From positions 49,304-113,303 of the forward strand of contig NZ_BMHI01000009.1 of assembly GCF_014640635.1 (NCBI RefSeq): a stretch of DNA of 64,000 nucleotides, written 5' to 3'. Within the stretch, counting starts at the first letter, position 1; each line of letters opens with the position of its first letter. Below the pieces are notes generated by a model that had not been told where the DNA came from, searched no databases, and saw only the letters and a list, made by a program, of their open reading frames with translations. The position numbers were made by a program, and so were the translations under genes. Origin of the DNA: Flexivirga endophytica. GTDB taxonomy: Bacteria; Actinomycetota; Actinomycetes; Actinomycetales; Dermatophilaceae. Below, in pieces: positions 1-7,837 of this stretch.

Positions 1-249
1 GACCTGCAGGACGCCGCGTGCTCGCTGATGCCGCGACTCACCGACACCATGACCACCGGGCTCGACAACGGAGCCATCGGCGCACTGGTCTCCGGGTCCG
101 GCCCGACGGTCGCCTTCTTGTGTGCCGACCGCAACTCCGCCCTCGACCTGATGGTGGGGCTGACTGCCAGCACCATCTGCGATGAGGTCGTCAGTGCGAC
201 CGGCCCGGTGCACGGAGCGCATGTCGTGCACGACGTGCGGTCCCGCTGA
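1..249 (+). CDS. ispE: 4-diphosphocytidyl-2-C-methyl-D-erythritol kinase, C-terminal part only
   Basis: The window opens inside this gene; the visible 82 codons run in frame from base 1 to a TGA. The tail contains the third GHMP-kinase motif (GALVSGSGPTVAFL, visible residues ~27-40), whose glycine-rich loop closes over ATP. IspE phosphorylates CDP-methylerythritol in the MEP route to isoprenoid precursors in the cytoplasm. The identification rests on this motif plus the neighbour: in actinobacteria ispE is commonly followed by an ABC-F ATPase gene, as here 39 bases downstream. Other GHMP kinases (homoserine or mevalonate kinase) share the motif, so the call is strong but not certain from the tail alone. 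Confidence 0.85.
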   Translation, partial: DLQDAACSLMPRLTDTMTTGLDNGAIGALVSGSGPTVAFLCADRNSALDLMVGLTASTICDEVVSATGPVHGAHVVHDVRSR

Positions 250-288
250 ACCTCGTCCTTCCCGCCATACTCGACTGATAGTGGTCTG

Positions 289-2085
289 ATGCCCAATCTC
301 ATTGCTGCTGAGAGCATTTCGCTTGCCCTCGGCACCAACCAAGTGCTCGACGCCGTGTCTCTCGGTGTCGGCACCGGCGACCGCATCGGCGTGGTCGGTC
401 GCAACGGCGGTGGCAAGTCGACATTGCTGCGCGTGCTCGCCGGAACACAACCGATCGACTCCGGACGCGTGACGCGCGTCGGAGGTCTGACCCTCGGGAT
501 GCTCAGCCAGGACGATCGGCTCGATCCGAGCGCGACGGTCCGGGACGCGATTCTCGGTGACCTCGCGGAGCACGAATGGGCCGGGGACCCGCGCGTCCGG
601 GACATCCTCGGCGGGTTGCTCGGAGGCGTCGGCTTCACCTCCGTCGGTGGGCCGGATGCGGTGGTGGGCACCAAGTCCGGTGGTGAGCGACGCCGGATCG
701 CGTTGGCGCAGTTGCTGATCGAGGATCCCGACCTGCTCCTCCTCGACGAGCCGACCAACCACCTCGACGTCGAAGGCGTCCAGTGGCTGGCCGAGCACCT
801 GGTGCGCCACCGCGCCCGCCCGACCAACGCCTTCGTCACGATCACCCACGACCGGTGGTTCCTCGACGCGGTCGCGGACCACACCTGGGAGGTCATCGAC
901 GGGCGGATCGAGCAGTATGACGGCGGCTACGCCGCGTACGTGCTGGCGAAGAACGAACGCACCCGGGTCGCGGCAGCCACCGAGGACCGCCGGCAGAACC
1001 TGTTGCGCAAGGAACTCGCCTGGCTCCGGCGCGGTCCGCCCGCCCGGACCTCCAAACCGCGCTTCCGGATCGACGCCGCGAACGAGTTGATCAAGAACGA
1101 GCCCGACCCACGCGACGAGGTCGAGCTGGTCCGCTTCGCCACGACGCGGCTGGGCAAGGACGTCATCGACCTGATCGACGCGACCGTCGAGATCAACGGT
1201 CGCAAGCTGCTGGACAAACAGACCTGGCGCCTGGCGCCGGGGGAGCGCACCGGCATCGTCGGAGTCAACGGCGCAGGCAAGTCGACGGTGCTGCGCGCCG
1301 TCGAGGGCACCCAACCGCTCGCGGCCGGCAAACGCAAGCAGGGCCGGACGGTGGAGTTGGCGTTCCTCACCCAGGAGGTCCGCGAACTCGATGCCTATGA
1401 CGGCATGCGTGTCATCGACGCCATCACCGAGGTCAAGAGCTTCATCATGCTCGGTGGCAAAGAGGTGTCGGCGTCGTCGTTGGCCAAGCGGCTCGGCTTC
1501 TCCGGACCGCGTCAGCAGACCCGGGTCGGTGACCTGTCCGGTGGCGAGCGTCGCCGTCTGCAGATCCTGCGGCTGTTGATGACCGAGCCCAACGTGCTGC
1601 TGCTCGACGAGCCGACCAACGACCTGGACATCGAGACGTTGACCTCGCTGGAGGACGTCCTCGACGGCTGGGCCGGCACGCTCGTGGTGGTCTCGCACGA
1701 CCGCTATCTGCTCGAGCGCATGTGTGACCGGCAGATCGCACTGCTGGGCGACGGCCGGCTCCGGGAGCTGCCCGGAGGCGTCGAGCAGTACCTCGAATTG
1801 CATGCTGCTGCAAAGGAATCCGCGGCAGGGCCGCCTGCAACCGCTGCCGCTCCGGCACCGGTCAGCAGCGCGGCCGAGCAGCGGGAGGCGCGCAAGGAGA
1901 TGGCTCGCATCGAGCGGACCCTGAGCAAGCTGGCCACCCAGGAGGAGAAGCTGCACACGGCGCTCGTCGAAGCAGCGACCGATCCGGCTCGGGCCACTGA
2001 CCTGGATGCACAGCTGCGCGCCATACACGCGCAACGTGAGGAGCTCGAAGAGCGTTGGATGGAAGTCGGCGAGAGCGCCGAGTGA
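289..2085 (+). CDS. ABC-F family ATPase (Uup/EttA-like, ribosome-associated)
   Basis: A 598-residue soluble protein with two complete ABC domains and no membrane segments, the ABC-F layout. Domain 1 has Walker A GRNGGGKST (~37-45), signature SGGERRR (~130) and Walker B LLLLDEPTNHLD (~149-160). Domain 2 has GVNGAGKST (~325-333), LSGGERRR (~417) and VLLLDEPTNDLD (~437-448). Residues ~525-598 form a charged helical hairpin (a predicted coiled coil) of the kind carried by Uup. ABC-F proteins bind the ribosomal E site and adjust translation; some protect against antibiotics, which cannot be decided here. It probably shares a transcript with ispE. No strong ribosome binding site precedes the ATG, but the N-terminal beta strand starts properly from it. 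Confidence 0.9.
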   Translation: MPNLIAAESISLALGTNQVLDAVSLGVGTGDRIGVVGRNGGGKSTLLRVLAGTQPIDSGRVTRVGGLTLGMLSQDDRLDPSATVRDAILGDLAEHEWAGDPRVRDILGGLLGGVGFTSVGGPDAVVGTKSGGERRRIALAQLLIEDPDLLLLDEPTNHLDVEGVQWLAEHLVRHRARPTNAFVTITHDRWFLDAVADHTWEVIDGRIEQYDGGYAAYVLAKNERTRVAAATEDRRQNLLRKELAWLRRGPPARTSKPRFRIDAANELIKNEPDPRDEVELVRFATTRLGKDVIDLIDATVEINGRKLLDKQTWRLAPGERTGIVGVNGAGKSTVLRAVEGTQPLAAGKRKQGRTVELAFLTQEVRELDAYDGMRVIDAITEVKSFIMLGGKEVSASSLAKRLGFSGPRQQTRVGDLSGGERRRLQILRLLMTEPNVLLLDEPTNDLDIETLTSLEDVLDGWAGTLVVVSHDRYLLERMCDRQIALLGDGRLRELPGGVEQYLELHAAAKESAAGPPATAAAPAPVSSAAEQREARKEMARIERTLSKLATQEEKLHTALVEAATDPARATDLDAQLRAIHAQREELEERWMEVGESAE

Positions 2086-2139
2086 CGGCTCCCTCACCGA
2101 GCGACGGTCAGATCTCGCCGTCGCTCGGCGAGGAAGCCG

Positions 2140-2991
2140 TCACTCACGGTCCGGGGCGAAGGTCTGGGTGCCCACCACGCTCAGCAGCCGGAGCTTGTCC
2201 TCGTCGTCGGTGTGCGGCTCCGCGGTCAGCACGAGCAGGGCCTGTGACTGGTCTTCGGTGAACAAAACCTGACAGTCCACCTCGATCGGACCGATCTCCG
2301 GGTGGATGAGCACTTTGTGGTCGGCGAACCGGCGCGCGACCTCGTGCTCGGCCCAGAGTGCGGTGAACTCCTCGCTGTGCCGCGTCAGCTCGTCGACGAG
2401 GCGGCCGGCGCGCGAGCTCTTTCCCATGGTGGACAACGCCATTCGCAGGCCGGCCACCTGGGCGTGGGTCTGCCTGTCGCGGTCCTCCTCGGGGTAGCGG
2501 CGGCGTTCGGTGTCGGGGTGCATGAACCAGCGGTAGATCTCGCTGCGCTCCCAGCCGGTGCGTGTCGTCGCATCGCCGAAGAGTGCTCGAGCGGGTTCGT
2601 TCTGGCAGAGGGTCTCGCCCAGCTGGTTGATGATCAGCGCCGGGGTGTCCGACAACCGCCCGAGCACCCGCAGCAGCGCCGGTGCGACGTGGTCGCCGGC
2701 TTCGGAGCGGTCCGGCGGGTTGTGTCCGGCAACGCGGAAGAGGTAGTCGCGCTGGTCGGCGGTCAAGCGCAGCGCCCGGGCCAGCGATGCGAGCAACTGA
2801 ACGCTCGGTTGCGGGCCGCGCTGCTGCTCGAGCCGGGTGTAGTAGTCGGCCGACATGGTGGCGAGGAGCGCGACCTCCTCACGGCGTAGTCCCGGAGTAC
2901 GGCGGCGTACTCCGGCAGGCAACCCGACGTCATCGGGTTGCAGCTCCCGGCGGCGGCGGGTGAGGAAGTCGGCCAGTGCCTCGCGGTCCAT
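2140..2991 (-). CDS. XRE-family transcriptional regulator with MmyB-like C-terminal domain
   Basis: A 283-residue protein starting at MDREALADF; the longer open frame upstream would run through the divergent promoter region and is unlikely. Residues ~5-75 form an XRE helix-turn-helix with the arrangement typical of the MmyB group (PGLRREEVALLATMSADYYT, then LEQQRGPQPS). Residues ~95-275 match the MmyB-like ligand-binding domain of PAS type (PALIINQLGETLCQNEPARA, then RWFMHPDTERRRYPEEDR). In actinobacteria such regulators usually sit divergent to the oxidoreductase they control. Here a short-chain dehydrogenase gene starts about 100 bases away on the other strand, so it probably regulates that gene and itself. 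The ligand is unknown. Confidence 0.88.
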   Translation of the reverse strand: MDREALADFLTRRRRELQPDDVGLPAGVRRRTPGLRREEVALLATMSADYYTRLEQQRGPQPSVQLLASLARALRLTADQRDYLFRVAGHNPPDRSEAGDHVAPALLRVLGRLSDTPALIINQLGETLCQNEPARALFGDATTRTGWERSEIYRWFMHPDTERRRYPEEDRDRQTHAQVAGLRMALSTMGKSSRAGRLVDELTRHSEEFTALWAEHEVARRFADHKVLIHPEIGPIEVDCQVLFTEDQSQALLVLTAEPHTDDEDKLRLLSVVGTQTFAPDRE

Positions 2992-3092
2992 TCGTCGATT
3001 ATCTGCCGGGGATCCCGATCGAGGCAGGGATCGGCGATCCCCCGATGAGCGGACTCTGGAGCGGCCTACCGGATCGGCGTTCACTCGATGAC

Positions 3093-3848
3093 GTGAACAT
3101 CAACGGACGCACCATCTTCATCCCGGGGGCAACGAGCGGCATCGGCCTTGCGCTGGCTCTCGCCCTGCACGACAAGGGCAACACCGTGATCGTCGGTGGC
3201 CGCCGGACTGAGCTGCTGGAGCAGATCGCCGCGGATCATCCGGACCTCGGCACGTTTCGGATCGACACCACTGATCCGGACGACATCACGACCACGGCGA
3301 AGGCGGTCATCGCGCAGTGGCCCGACCTCGACATGCTCATCCCGATGGCCGGCATCATGAGGGCCGAGGATTGGACGCGCAGTGGGTTCGCCGCCGGTGC
3401 CCAGCAGGTCGTCGAGACCAACCTGCTGGGCCCGATCCGGCTGATCGACGCGTTCGTCGATCACCTGCGGTCGCGGTCGGCCGCGACGATCCTGACGGTT
3501 TCGTCGGGCCTCGCCTTCGCGCCGTTGAAGGTGACGCCGACCTACAACGCGACCAAGGCCGCCATACACCTGCTCAGCGAGTCGATCCGACTGCAGCTGG
3601 CGGACACGAGCATCGAAGTCGTCGAGCTGGAGCCGCCGTCGGTGGCGACAGACCTGATGCCGGGTCAGCGGGAGAGCACGTTCGCGATGCCGCTGGACGA
3701 ATTCATCGCCGAGGTCATCGAGCTGCTGGAGACGCAACCGGACGCGACCGAGATCCAGGTCGAGCGCGTCAAGTTCCTCCGGTATGGCGAAGCGCGTGGC
3801 GACTACGACCAGGTCGTCTCGGTGCTGAACGAGTCCGATCCGCACTGA
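3093..3848 (+). CDS. DltE-like short-chain dehydrogenase/reductase
   Basis: About 251 residues from the GTG at 3093, chosen because the protein then begins with the family's first beta strand (NINGRTIFIPGATSGIG); upstream in-frame ATGs lie in the divergent regulator's 5' region. The Rossmann fold and YxxxK catalytic pair (YNATKAAIH) are intact, with the catalytic serine in TVSSGLAF. Two nucleotide-binding positions are unusual: the TGxxxGIG threonine is proline (PGATSGIG), and the usual NNAG is PMAG. The enzyme probably still binds NAD(P)H, but cofactor affinity may be altered. It is divergent from the XRE regulator, so probably its target. Substrate unknown. Confidence 0.85.
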   Translation: MNINGRTIFIPGATSGIGLALALALHDKGNTVIVGGRRTELLEQIAADHPDLGTFRIDTTDPDDITTTAKAVIAQWPDLDMLIPMAGIMRAEDWTRSGFAAGAQQVVETNLLGPIRLIDAFVDHLRSRSAATILTVSSGLAFAPLKVTPTYNATKAAIHLLSESIRLQLADTSIEVVELEPPSVATDLMPGQRESTFAMPLDEFIAEVIELLETQPDATEIQVERVKFLRYGEARGDYDQVVSVLNESDPH

Positions 3849-3854
3849 GCGCGT

Positions 3855-3891
3855 CGGAGGCCTACGACGAGAGCATCGCCGCAGGCCTCCG
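3855..3891. terminator. Candidate bidirectional terminator
   Basis: Perfect 9-bp inverted repeat, CGGAGGCCT at 3855-3863 and AGGCCTCCG at 3883-3891, with a 19-base loop. It lies seven bases after the dehydrogenase stop and 31 bases before the stop of the convergent substrate-binding-protein gene. There is no T tract, so it may act as a GC-rich intrinsic or boundary hairpin. Confidence 0.5.
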
Positions 3892-3922
3892 GCTGACCGC
3901 TCATCCGGTCAGATCATTCAGC

Positions 3923-5701
3923 TCACTGCGTGACCCAGAGCTGTGACAGGGTCGGCATGCTGATGATCGGGTTCAGCGCGACGTTCTTGACGTTCTTGCC
4001 GAATGTCGCCGTGTTCATCGAGTAGCGGTCCGGCAGGCCGGGCACGTACTTCGTCATGATCTCCTTGTCGAGTGCGGCCCACTTCGGCGCGGCCTTGGTC
4101 GGGTCCATCGCACTGATCTTGTCCATCTCGGCGTTGACCTTGGCGTTCTTGAACTGCCCGACGGTGGTGCCGTCCGGGATGCCCTCACCACTGAACAGGA
4201 CCGGGTAGACCGAGTCACCGGTCGGCCAGTCGTAGCACCAGCCCGGGGTGCCGTTCATCATGTTGACCGGCGCCTTCGGGTCGGCGATCTTCTTGGTGAT
4301 CTCAGCAGCAGGGACCGGGATGTCCTTGACCTTGAAGCCGGCCTTCTGCAAGCCGCTCTTGCGGGCGGTGTTGGCCGCGACCGACTGTGGCTTGTCCCCT
4401 TGGTAGTAGTACTTCAGCTCGAAGCCCACCTTGCCGGCCTTCTTCAAGATGGCCTTGGCCTTCGCCGGGTCACCATTGCCCTGGCCGGTGGCGTAGGGCA
4501 GCGGGTCGTACTTCTTGAAGCCCTGCAGGCTCGGTGCCGCGTAGGTGGTCGCCGGCTGGTAGTTGAGCTTCGAAACGCCGCCCGCCTTGCGGATTTGGTT
4601 CCACGGCATGGCGTAACCGACCGCCTTGCGGATGTTCAGCGGGATCTTGTTGACGTTCATGTTGACGTAGTACTCACACGACGACGGGCCGATCGCGAAC
4701 TGATCCTTCTGCGCGCCGGTCACCTTCGACTCCAGCGATGCGTCGATCGCATCGATGCTCAAGGTGTTGGAGCCGGCGCCGCTGTTGGCCAGGATCCGCT
4801 GCTGGGAGGACAACGGGGTGACCGCCAGGTTGATCTGGACCTTGTCCGGGTAGGCGTGCCGCACCGGGTCACTCTTGGGGTCCCAGTACTTGTTGCGCGA
4901 CAGCGTCAGCTTGGAGCCGATGTTGTAGGAGTCGACCTTGTAGGGGCCGGTGGTCAACGGGTGCTTCTGGTAGTCGCCCTTGGTGTCCTTGGCCTTGGGC
5001 ACCGGGGTGAACTCTGGGAAGGAGGCGAAGTAGTTGAACGAGGGAACCTTCTTGACCAGGTGGAACACCAGGGTGTCGTCACCCTTGGTCGTCACACCCT
5101 TGAAGTTGGCGTCCGGCTGCTTGTAGGGGCCCTTGTAGTCCTTGCCACCCACGAGGTACTGGCGCTGGTAGTCGGTGCCGTTACGGGCGACGCTCTCCTT
5201 GGCGAAGGAGCGCTTCATGCCGTAGACGAAGTCCTCGATCTTGACCGGCGAACCGTCGGAGTACTTCAGGCCCCTGCGGATCTTGAAGGTCCAGGTCAGC
5301 CCGTCCGCGGACGGTGTGCCGACACCCTCGGCCAGGTCCGGCACCAGCACCGGCTTGCCCTTGACGATTTTGTATTGCGTCAGTGTGCGGTACATGTACT
5401 GCGTCGCGAACGCGTTCGAGTCGATGTAGTAAATGCCGGCGGGGTCCATGGTGGGCGGGTTCGAGTGGTCGTCGATGTAGAGCGTGCCGCCCTTCTTGGC
5501 ACCCTTGACCTCCGGAGCCGGGCCTTTCAGGTTGGGATCCTGCGCTTTGACGGCGGCGTTGGTCTGTTGCGCGGCGGCGGTTTTTGCGCCGTTGCCACTG
5601 CCGCTGCCACCGCTACCCGACGGGCCGCCACTACTGCACGCAGCCAACGAGACCGCAGTGACGCCCGCGGCGCTCAACGCAGCCAATTTCGTCAATCGCA
5701 T
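3923..5701 (-). CDS. ABC transporter family 5 substrate-binding lipoprotein (peptide/oligopeptide type)
   Basis: A 592-residue exported lipoprotein: MRLTKLAALSAAG leader, lipobox SLAAC near residue 21, then a Gly/Ser linker. The mature part resembles DppA/OppA-type SBP_bac_5 proteins, with family landmarks such as DLAEGVGTPSADGLTWTFKI and the start of the second lobe around SFNYFASFPEF. It would capture peptides or similar solutes outside the membrane for an ABC importer. The start was moved to the internal ATG because AAAGGG lies eight to nine bases before it and the signal peptide begins there. No permease or ATPase genes adjoin, so it is an orphan binding protein that may feed a transporter encoded elsewhere. 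Confidence 0.9.
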   Translation of the reverse strand: MRLTKLAALSAAGVTAVSLAACSSGGPSGSGGSGSGNGAKTAAAQQTNAAVKAQDPNLKGPAPEVKGAKKGGTLYIDDHSNPPTMDPAGIYYIDSNAFATQYMYRTLTQYKIVKGKPVLVPDLAEGVGTPSADGLTWTFKIRRGLKYSDGSPVKIEDFVYGMKRSFAKESVARNGTDYQRQYLVGGKDYKGPYKQPDANFKGVTTKGDDTLVFHLVKKVPSFNYFASFPEFTPVPKAKDTKGDYQKHPLTTGPYKVDSYNIGSKLTLSRNKYWDPKSDPVRHAYPDKVQINLAVTPLSSQQRILANSGAGSNTLSIDAIDASLESKVTGAQKDQFAIGPSSCEYYVNMNVNKIPLNIRKAVGYAMPWNQIRKAGGVSKLNYQPATTYAAPSLQGFKKYDPLPYATGQGNGDPAKAKAILKKAGKVGFELKYYYQGDKPQSVAANTARKSGLQKAGFKVKDIPVPAAEITKKIADPKAPVNMMNGTPGWCYDWPTGDSVYPVLFSGEGIPDGTTVGQFKNAKVNAEMDKISAMDPTKAAPKWAALDKEIMTKYVPGLPDRYSMNTATFGKNVKNVALNPIISMPTLSQLWVTQ

Positions 5702-6078
5702 TGTCAATTCCCTTTCTTGTGCTCCCGAAACTATTCGGGACGCATTGGTCCATCTGTTTCGTTCTGGTGCCCGGCGCATCGACTATTGAACCCGTCCTCC
5801 GACATCGGGAATTCACCGATACACCGTCAATCCCGATCGCCCATGAAATGCCGAGCACGAACCCTGAAAACAAAGTCGCGCAACGGAATTGCGCGCGCAC
5901 ACTCCCGGACCGGTCGGTTGTGTCCGCGCCCCCAGCATCGTTGCCAGAAGCAATTGGCGGCCCCCGTGGCGCCAACGTCCTCTGTATGAACACACTTGAC
6001 CGGGCGACACATGAAGTCCAGCAATCACGTGCGATCGCGATCAGATCGCAATATTCGAAGAGGCTCGAATCTTGCAAT
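5702..6078. other. Intergenic region upstream of the binding-protein gene
   Basis: No gene supported in these 377 bases; the open frames crossing it lack family features. It is noticeably richer in A+T than its surroundings and must carry the promoter of the leftward lipoprotein gene. Two dyads are visible: TCCCGAA-ACTA-TTCGGGA (5723-5740), a perfect 7-bp hairpin in the presumed 5' leader, and ATTCGA-N6-TCGAAT (6053-6070), just beyond the stop of the ArsR-like gene. No convincing -10/-35 pair could be picked by eye. Confidence 0.4.
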
Positions 6079-7035
6079 TCACGGGATGCTGGACAGCAGT
6101 TGCCGGCCTGTGGGGGAGAGTTCGTAGAACACGTTGTGGCGGTGACGTGATCGCTCGAGAAGGCCTGCTCGCTGCATCACTTTCACGTGATAGGAAACCG
6201 TGGCGGTTGCCAATTGGAGTTCCTCGCTGAGCTCGGTGGTCGTCCGCGCCGAACTGAGATGGCGAAGGATCGCCGCTCGGGTAGGACCGAGCAGCCGGCG
6301 CAGTCCGGTGACCGGGTTCACCGGCTCGGATGCGACGCCGATCGGGTAGGCGACGAACGGTTGCTGTCCCTCGAGTCGCATGGCCAGGCGTGGCCCATAG
6401 AGAGCCGTCGGTATGACGACCAGCGCCGACTCGCCCGCGCCGAGATCCGTGCAGCGGTCGCACAGGCCGGGCGCGCCGTCCTCAGACGAGAGTCGTTCGT
6501 GCACCGCGTTGAGGGCAGCGCCGATCCCACCGGTCTCGGCCAGTCGGGTGCACCGGTCGATCTCCGCACGCAGTGCCGCCTGTGCGGTATCGAAGACATC
6601 GGGCATGCCCCCGGTCCAGAACAGCTCCAAGCCGTGCGCGGCCCGTGCCGGCAGATCGCCTTCGCGCAGTGCGGCCACGACTATCGGGGGCAACGCCCGG
6701 TCGCCGAACGCCTCCCAGACCTCGACCGCCGCGCGTGCGTGATCGGTGCCCCGAACCTCCTCGAGTTGCGCTGTGACGACGTCCGCTGAGGACACCTCCG
6801 GCGGAGGCGGGGCGAGGAAATCGGGAGTGGGCTCGTCACGCGGTGGTAGGAGTTGGGCCACGAGCGCCACGTCGGGGCGGTCGAGCAACTCTCGCGCGGC
6901 GCGCGTGGGGGCGCCATACGTGGGGTCGGTCGCCTCGTCACGGGTGAGGCGCAACCAGCCGAGCGCTTCCAGGACGGGCGAGATTGCCCACCGGACGTTG
7001 ACCGGCGCGCCCGCACTCAGATCGACGGTGATCAC
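6079..7035 (-). CDS. ArsR-like winged-helix transcriptional regulator (DUF5937 type)
   Basis: About 318 residues from a GTG at 7035; GGAGGG eight bases upstream decides this start over a longer open frame. The long N-terminal part resembles the DUF5937 sensory region found in actinobacterial regulators (VNVRWAISPVLEALGWLRL). The last ~80 residues are a winged helix of the ArsR/HTH_20 type (LGPTRAAILRHLSSARTTTE, then ATATVSYHVKVMQRAGLLER). The sensor has two CxxC-spaced cysteines (GLCDRCTDLG) that could bind metal or react with thiols, but that is inference. The gene is transcribed toward the orphan binding-protein gene, separated by 377 bases; whether it controls it is unknown. Confidence 0.82.
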   Translation of the reverse strand: MITVDLSAGAPVNVRWAISPVLEALGWLRLTRDEATDPTYGAPTRAARELLDRPDVALVAQLLPPRDEPTPDFLAPPPPEVSSADVVTAQLEEVRGTDHARAAVEVWEAFGDRALPPIVVAALREGDLPARAAHGLELFWTGGMPDVFDTAQAALRAEIDRCTRLAETGGIGAALNAVHERLSSEDGAPGLCDRCTDLGAGESALVVIPTALYGPRLAMRLEGQQPFVAYPIGVASEPVNPVTGLRRLLGPTRAAILRHLSSARTTTELSEELQLATATVSYHVKVMQRAGLLERSRHRHNVFYELSPTGRQLLSSIP

Positions 7036-7247
7036 GTGCCGAGCCCTCCCCGCACTGATGAAGCGGCAGGTCCACCGCTGGTCCTCGGGACGTGGGCGGA
7101 GCGTCTCGCCCGACGGCTGAGTGGCGGTGCCGACGTCACGTGAACCGATTTCATCGTGCCCCGCTGTCGGCGGGCTCACAACCAACGTTGCCGAATCGGG
7201 ACCTTACGGCCCACTGGTTCGGCGCCGGCGGTTCGGTCGCGGGGTCG

Positions 7248-7751
7248 TCAGTCGGTGGGGTTCTCGACGGCGGAGAGCAGCGTGCGCAGCGAACCTGCCA
7301 GGGCGGTGCGGTCGCGCACGGGCAGGTGGGCCAGGATCGCGCGCTCGTGCTCGAGCAGCTCGACCATCGCGGCGTCGACCGCGTCCCGGCCGGCGGTGGT
7401 CAGCCGGACCAGCACGCCGCGGCGGTCCTTCGGAGCCGGGTGCCGCTCGACCAGGCCGCGGCTCTCCAAACGGTCGACGCGGTTGGTCATCGTCCCGCTC
7501 GTGACAAGCGTCTGCTGCACGAGCGCGCCGGGGGAGAGTTCGTATGGCGCGCCGACGCGTCGTAGGGCCGACAGGACGTCGAACTCCCAGCCGTCCAGGC
7601 CGTGATCGGTGAACGCCCTCCCGCGCGCCTGGTCCAGCAGCCTGGCGAGCCGGGAAACGCGGGAAAGGACTTGTAGTGGCTCGACATCCAGGTCGACACG
7701 TTCGCGACGCCAGGCATCGACGATCTGGTCGACCTCATCGCGCTGCACCAT
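7248..7751 (-). CDS. MarR-family transcriptional regulator
   Basis: A 167-residue protein with the MarR winged helix: dimerisation helix at the N terminus, recognition region TLVTSGTMTNRVDRLESRGL (~95-114) and the wing AP.DRRGVLVRLT with its conserved D-x-R. MarR dimers bind short palindromes and release on small phenolic or oxidant ligands. The gene diverges from the methyltransferase gene; two copies of a TTGACATC-type palindrome lie between their starts, so it very likely represses the neighbour and itself. No ligand can be inferred. Confidence 0.92.
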   Translation of the reverse strand: MVQRDEVDQIVDAWRRERVDLDVEPLQVLSRVSRLARLLDQARGRAFTDHGLDGWEFDVLSALRRVGAPYELSPGALVQQTLVTSGTMTNRVDRLESRGLVERHPAPKDRRGVLVRLTTAGRDAVDAAMVELLEHERAILAHLPVRDRTALAGSLRTLLSAVENPTD

Positions 7752-7773
7752 GAAGTCAGTCTACTCTCGAGTT

Positions 7774-7815
7774 TCTTGACATCGAGACATCTCGGAGTAT
7801 CTTGACATCAAGATA
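7774..7815 (+). promoter_or_regulatory. Two MarR operator palindromes overlapping a promoter
   Basis: The 18-mer TATCTTGACATCAAGATA (7798-7815) is a perfect palindrome of 8-bp arms around CA. A second site, TCTTGACATCGAGA (7774-7787), has the same form with one change; centres are 26 bp apart. The first TTGACA (7776-7781) plus TATCTT (7798-7803), spaced 16 bp, reads as a rightward promoter for the methyltransferase. The perfect operator covers its -10 element. Confidence 0.75.
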
Positions 7816-7837
7816 AACTCAGAATGGGGTGGCTGGT

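Noticed and set aside
4400..5989. Long rightward open frame (529 codons) opposite the binding-protein gene
   Set aside because: Valine/leucine/arginine-rich shadow translation of the lipoprotein gene with no domain or ribosome binding site.
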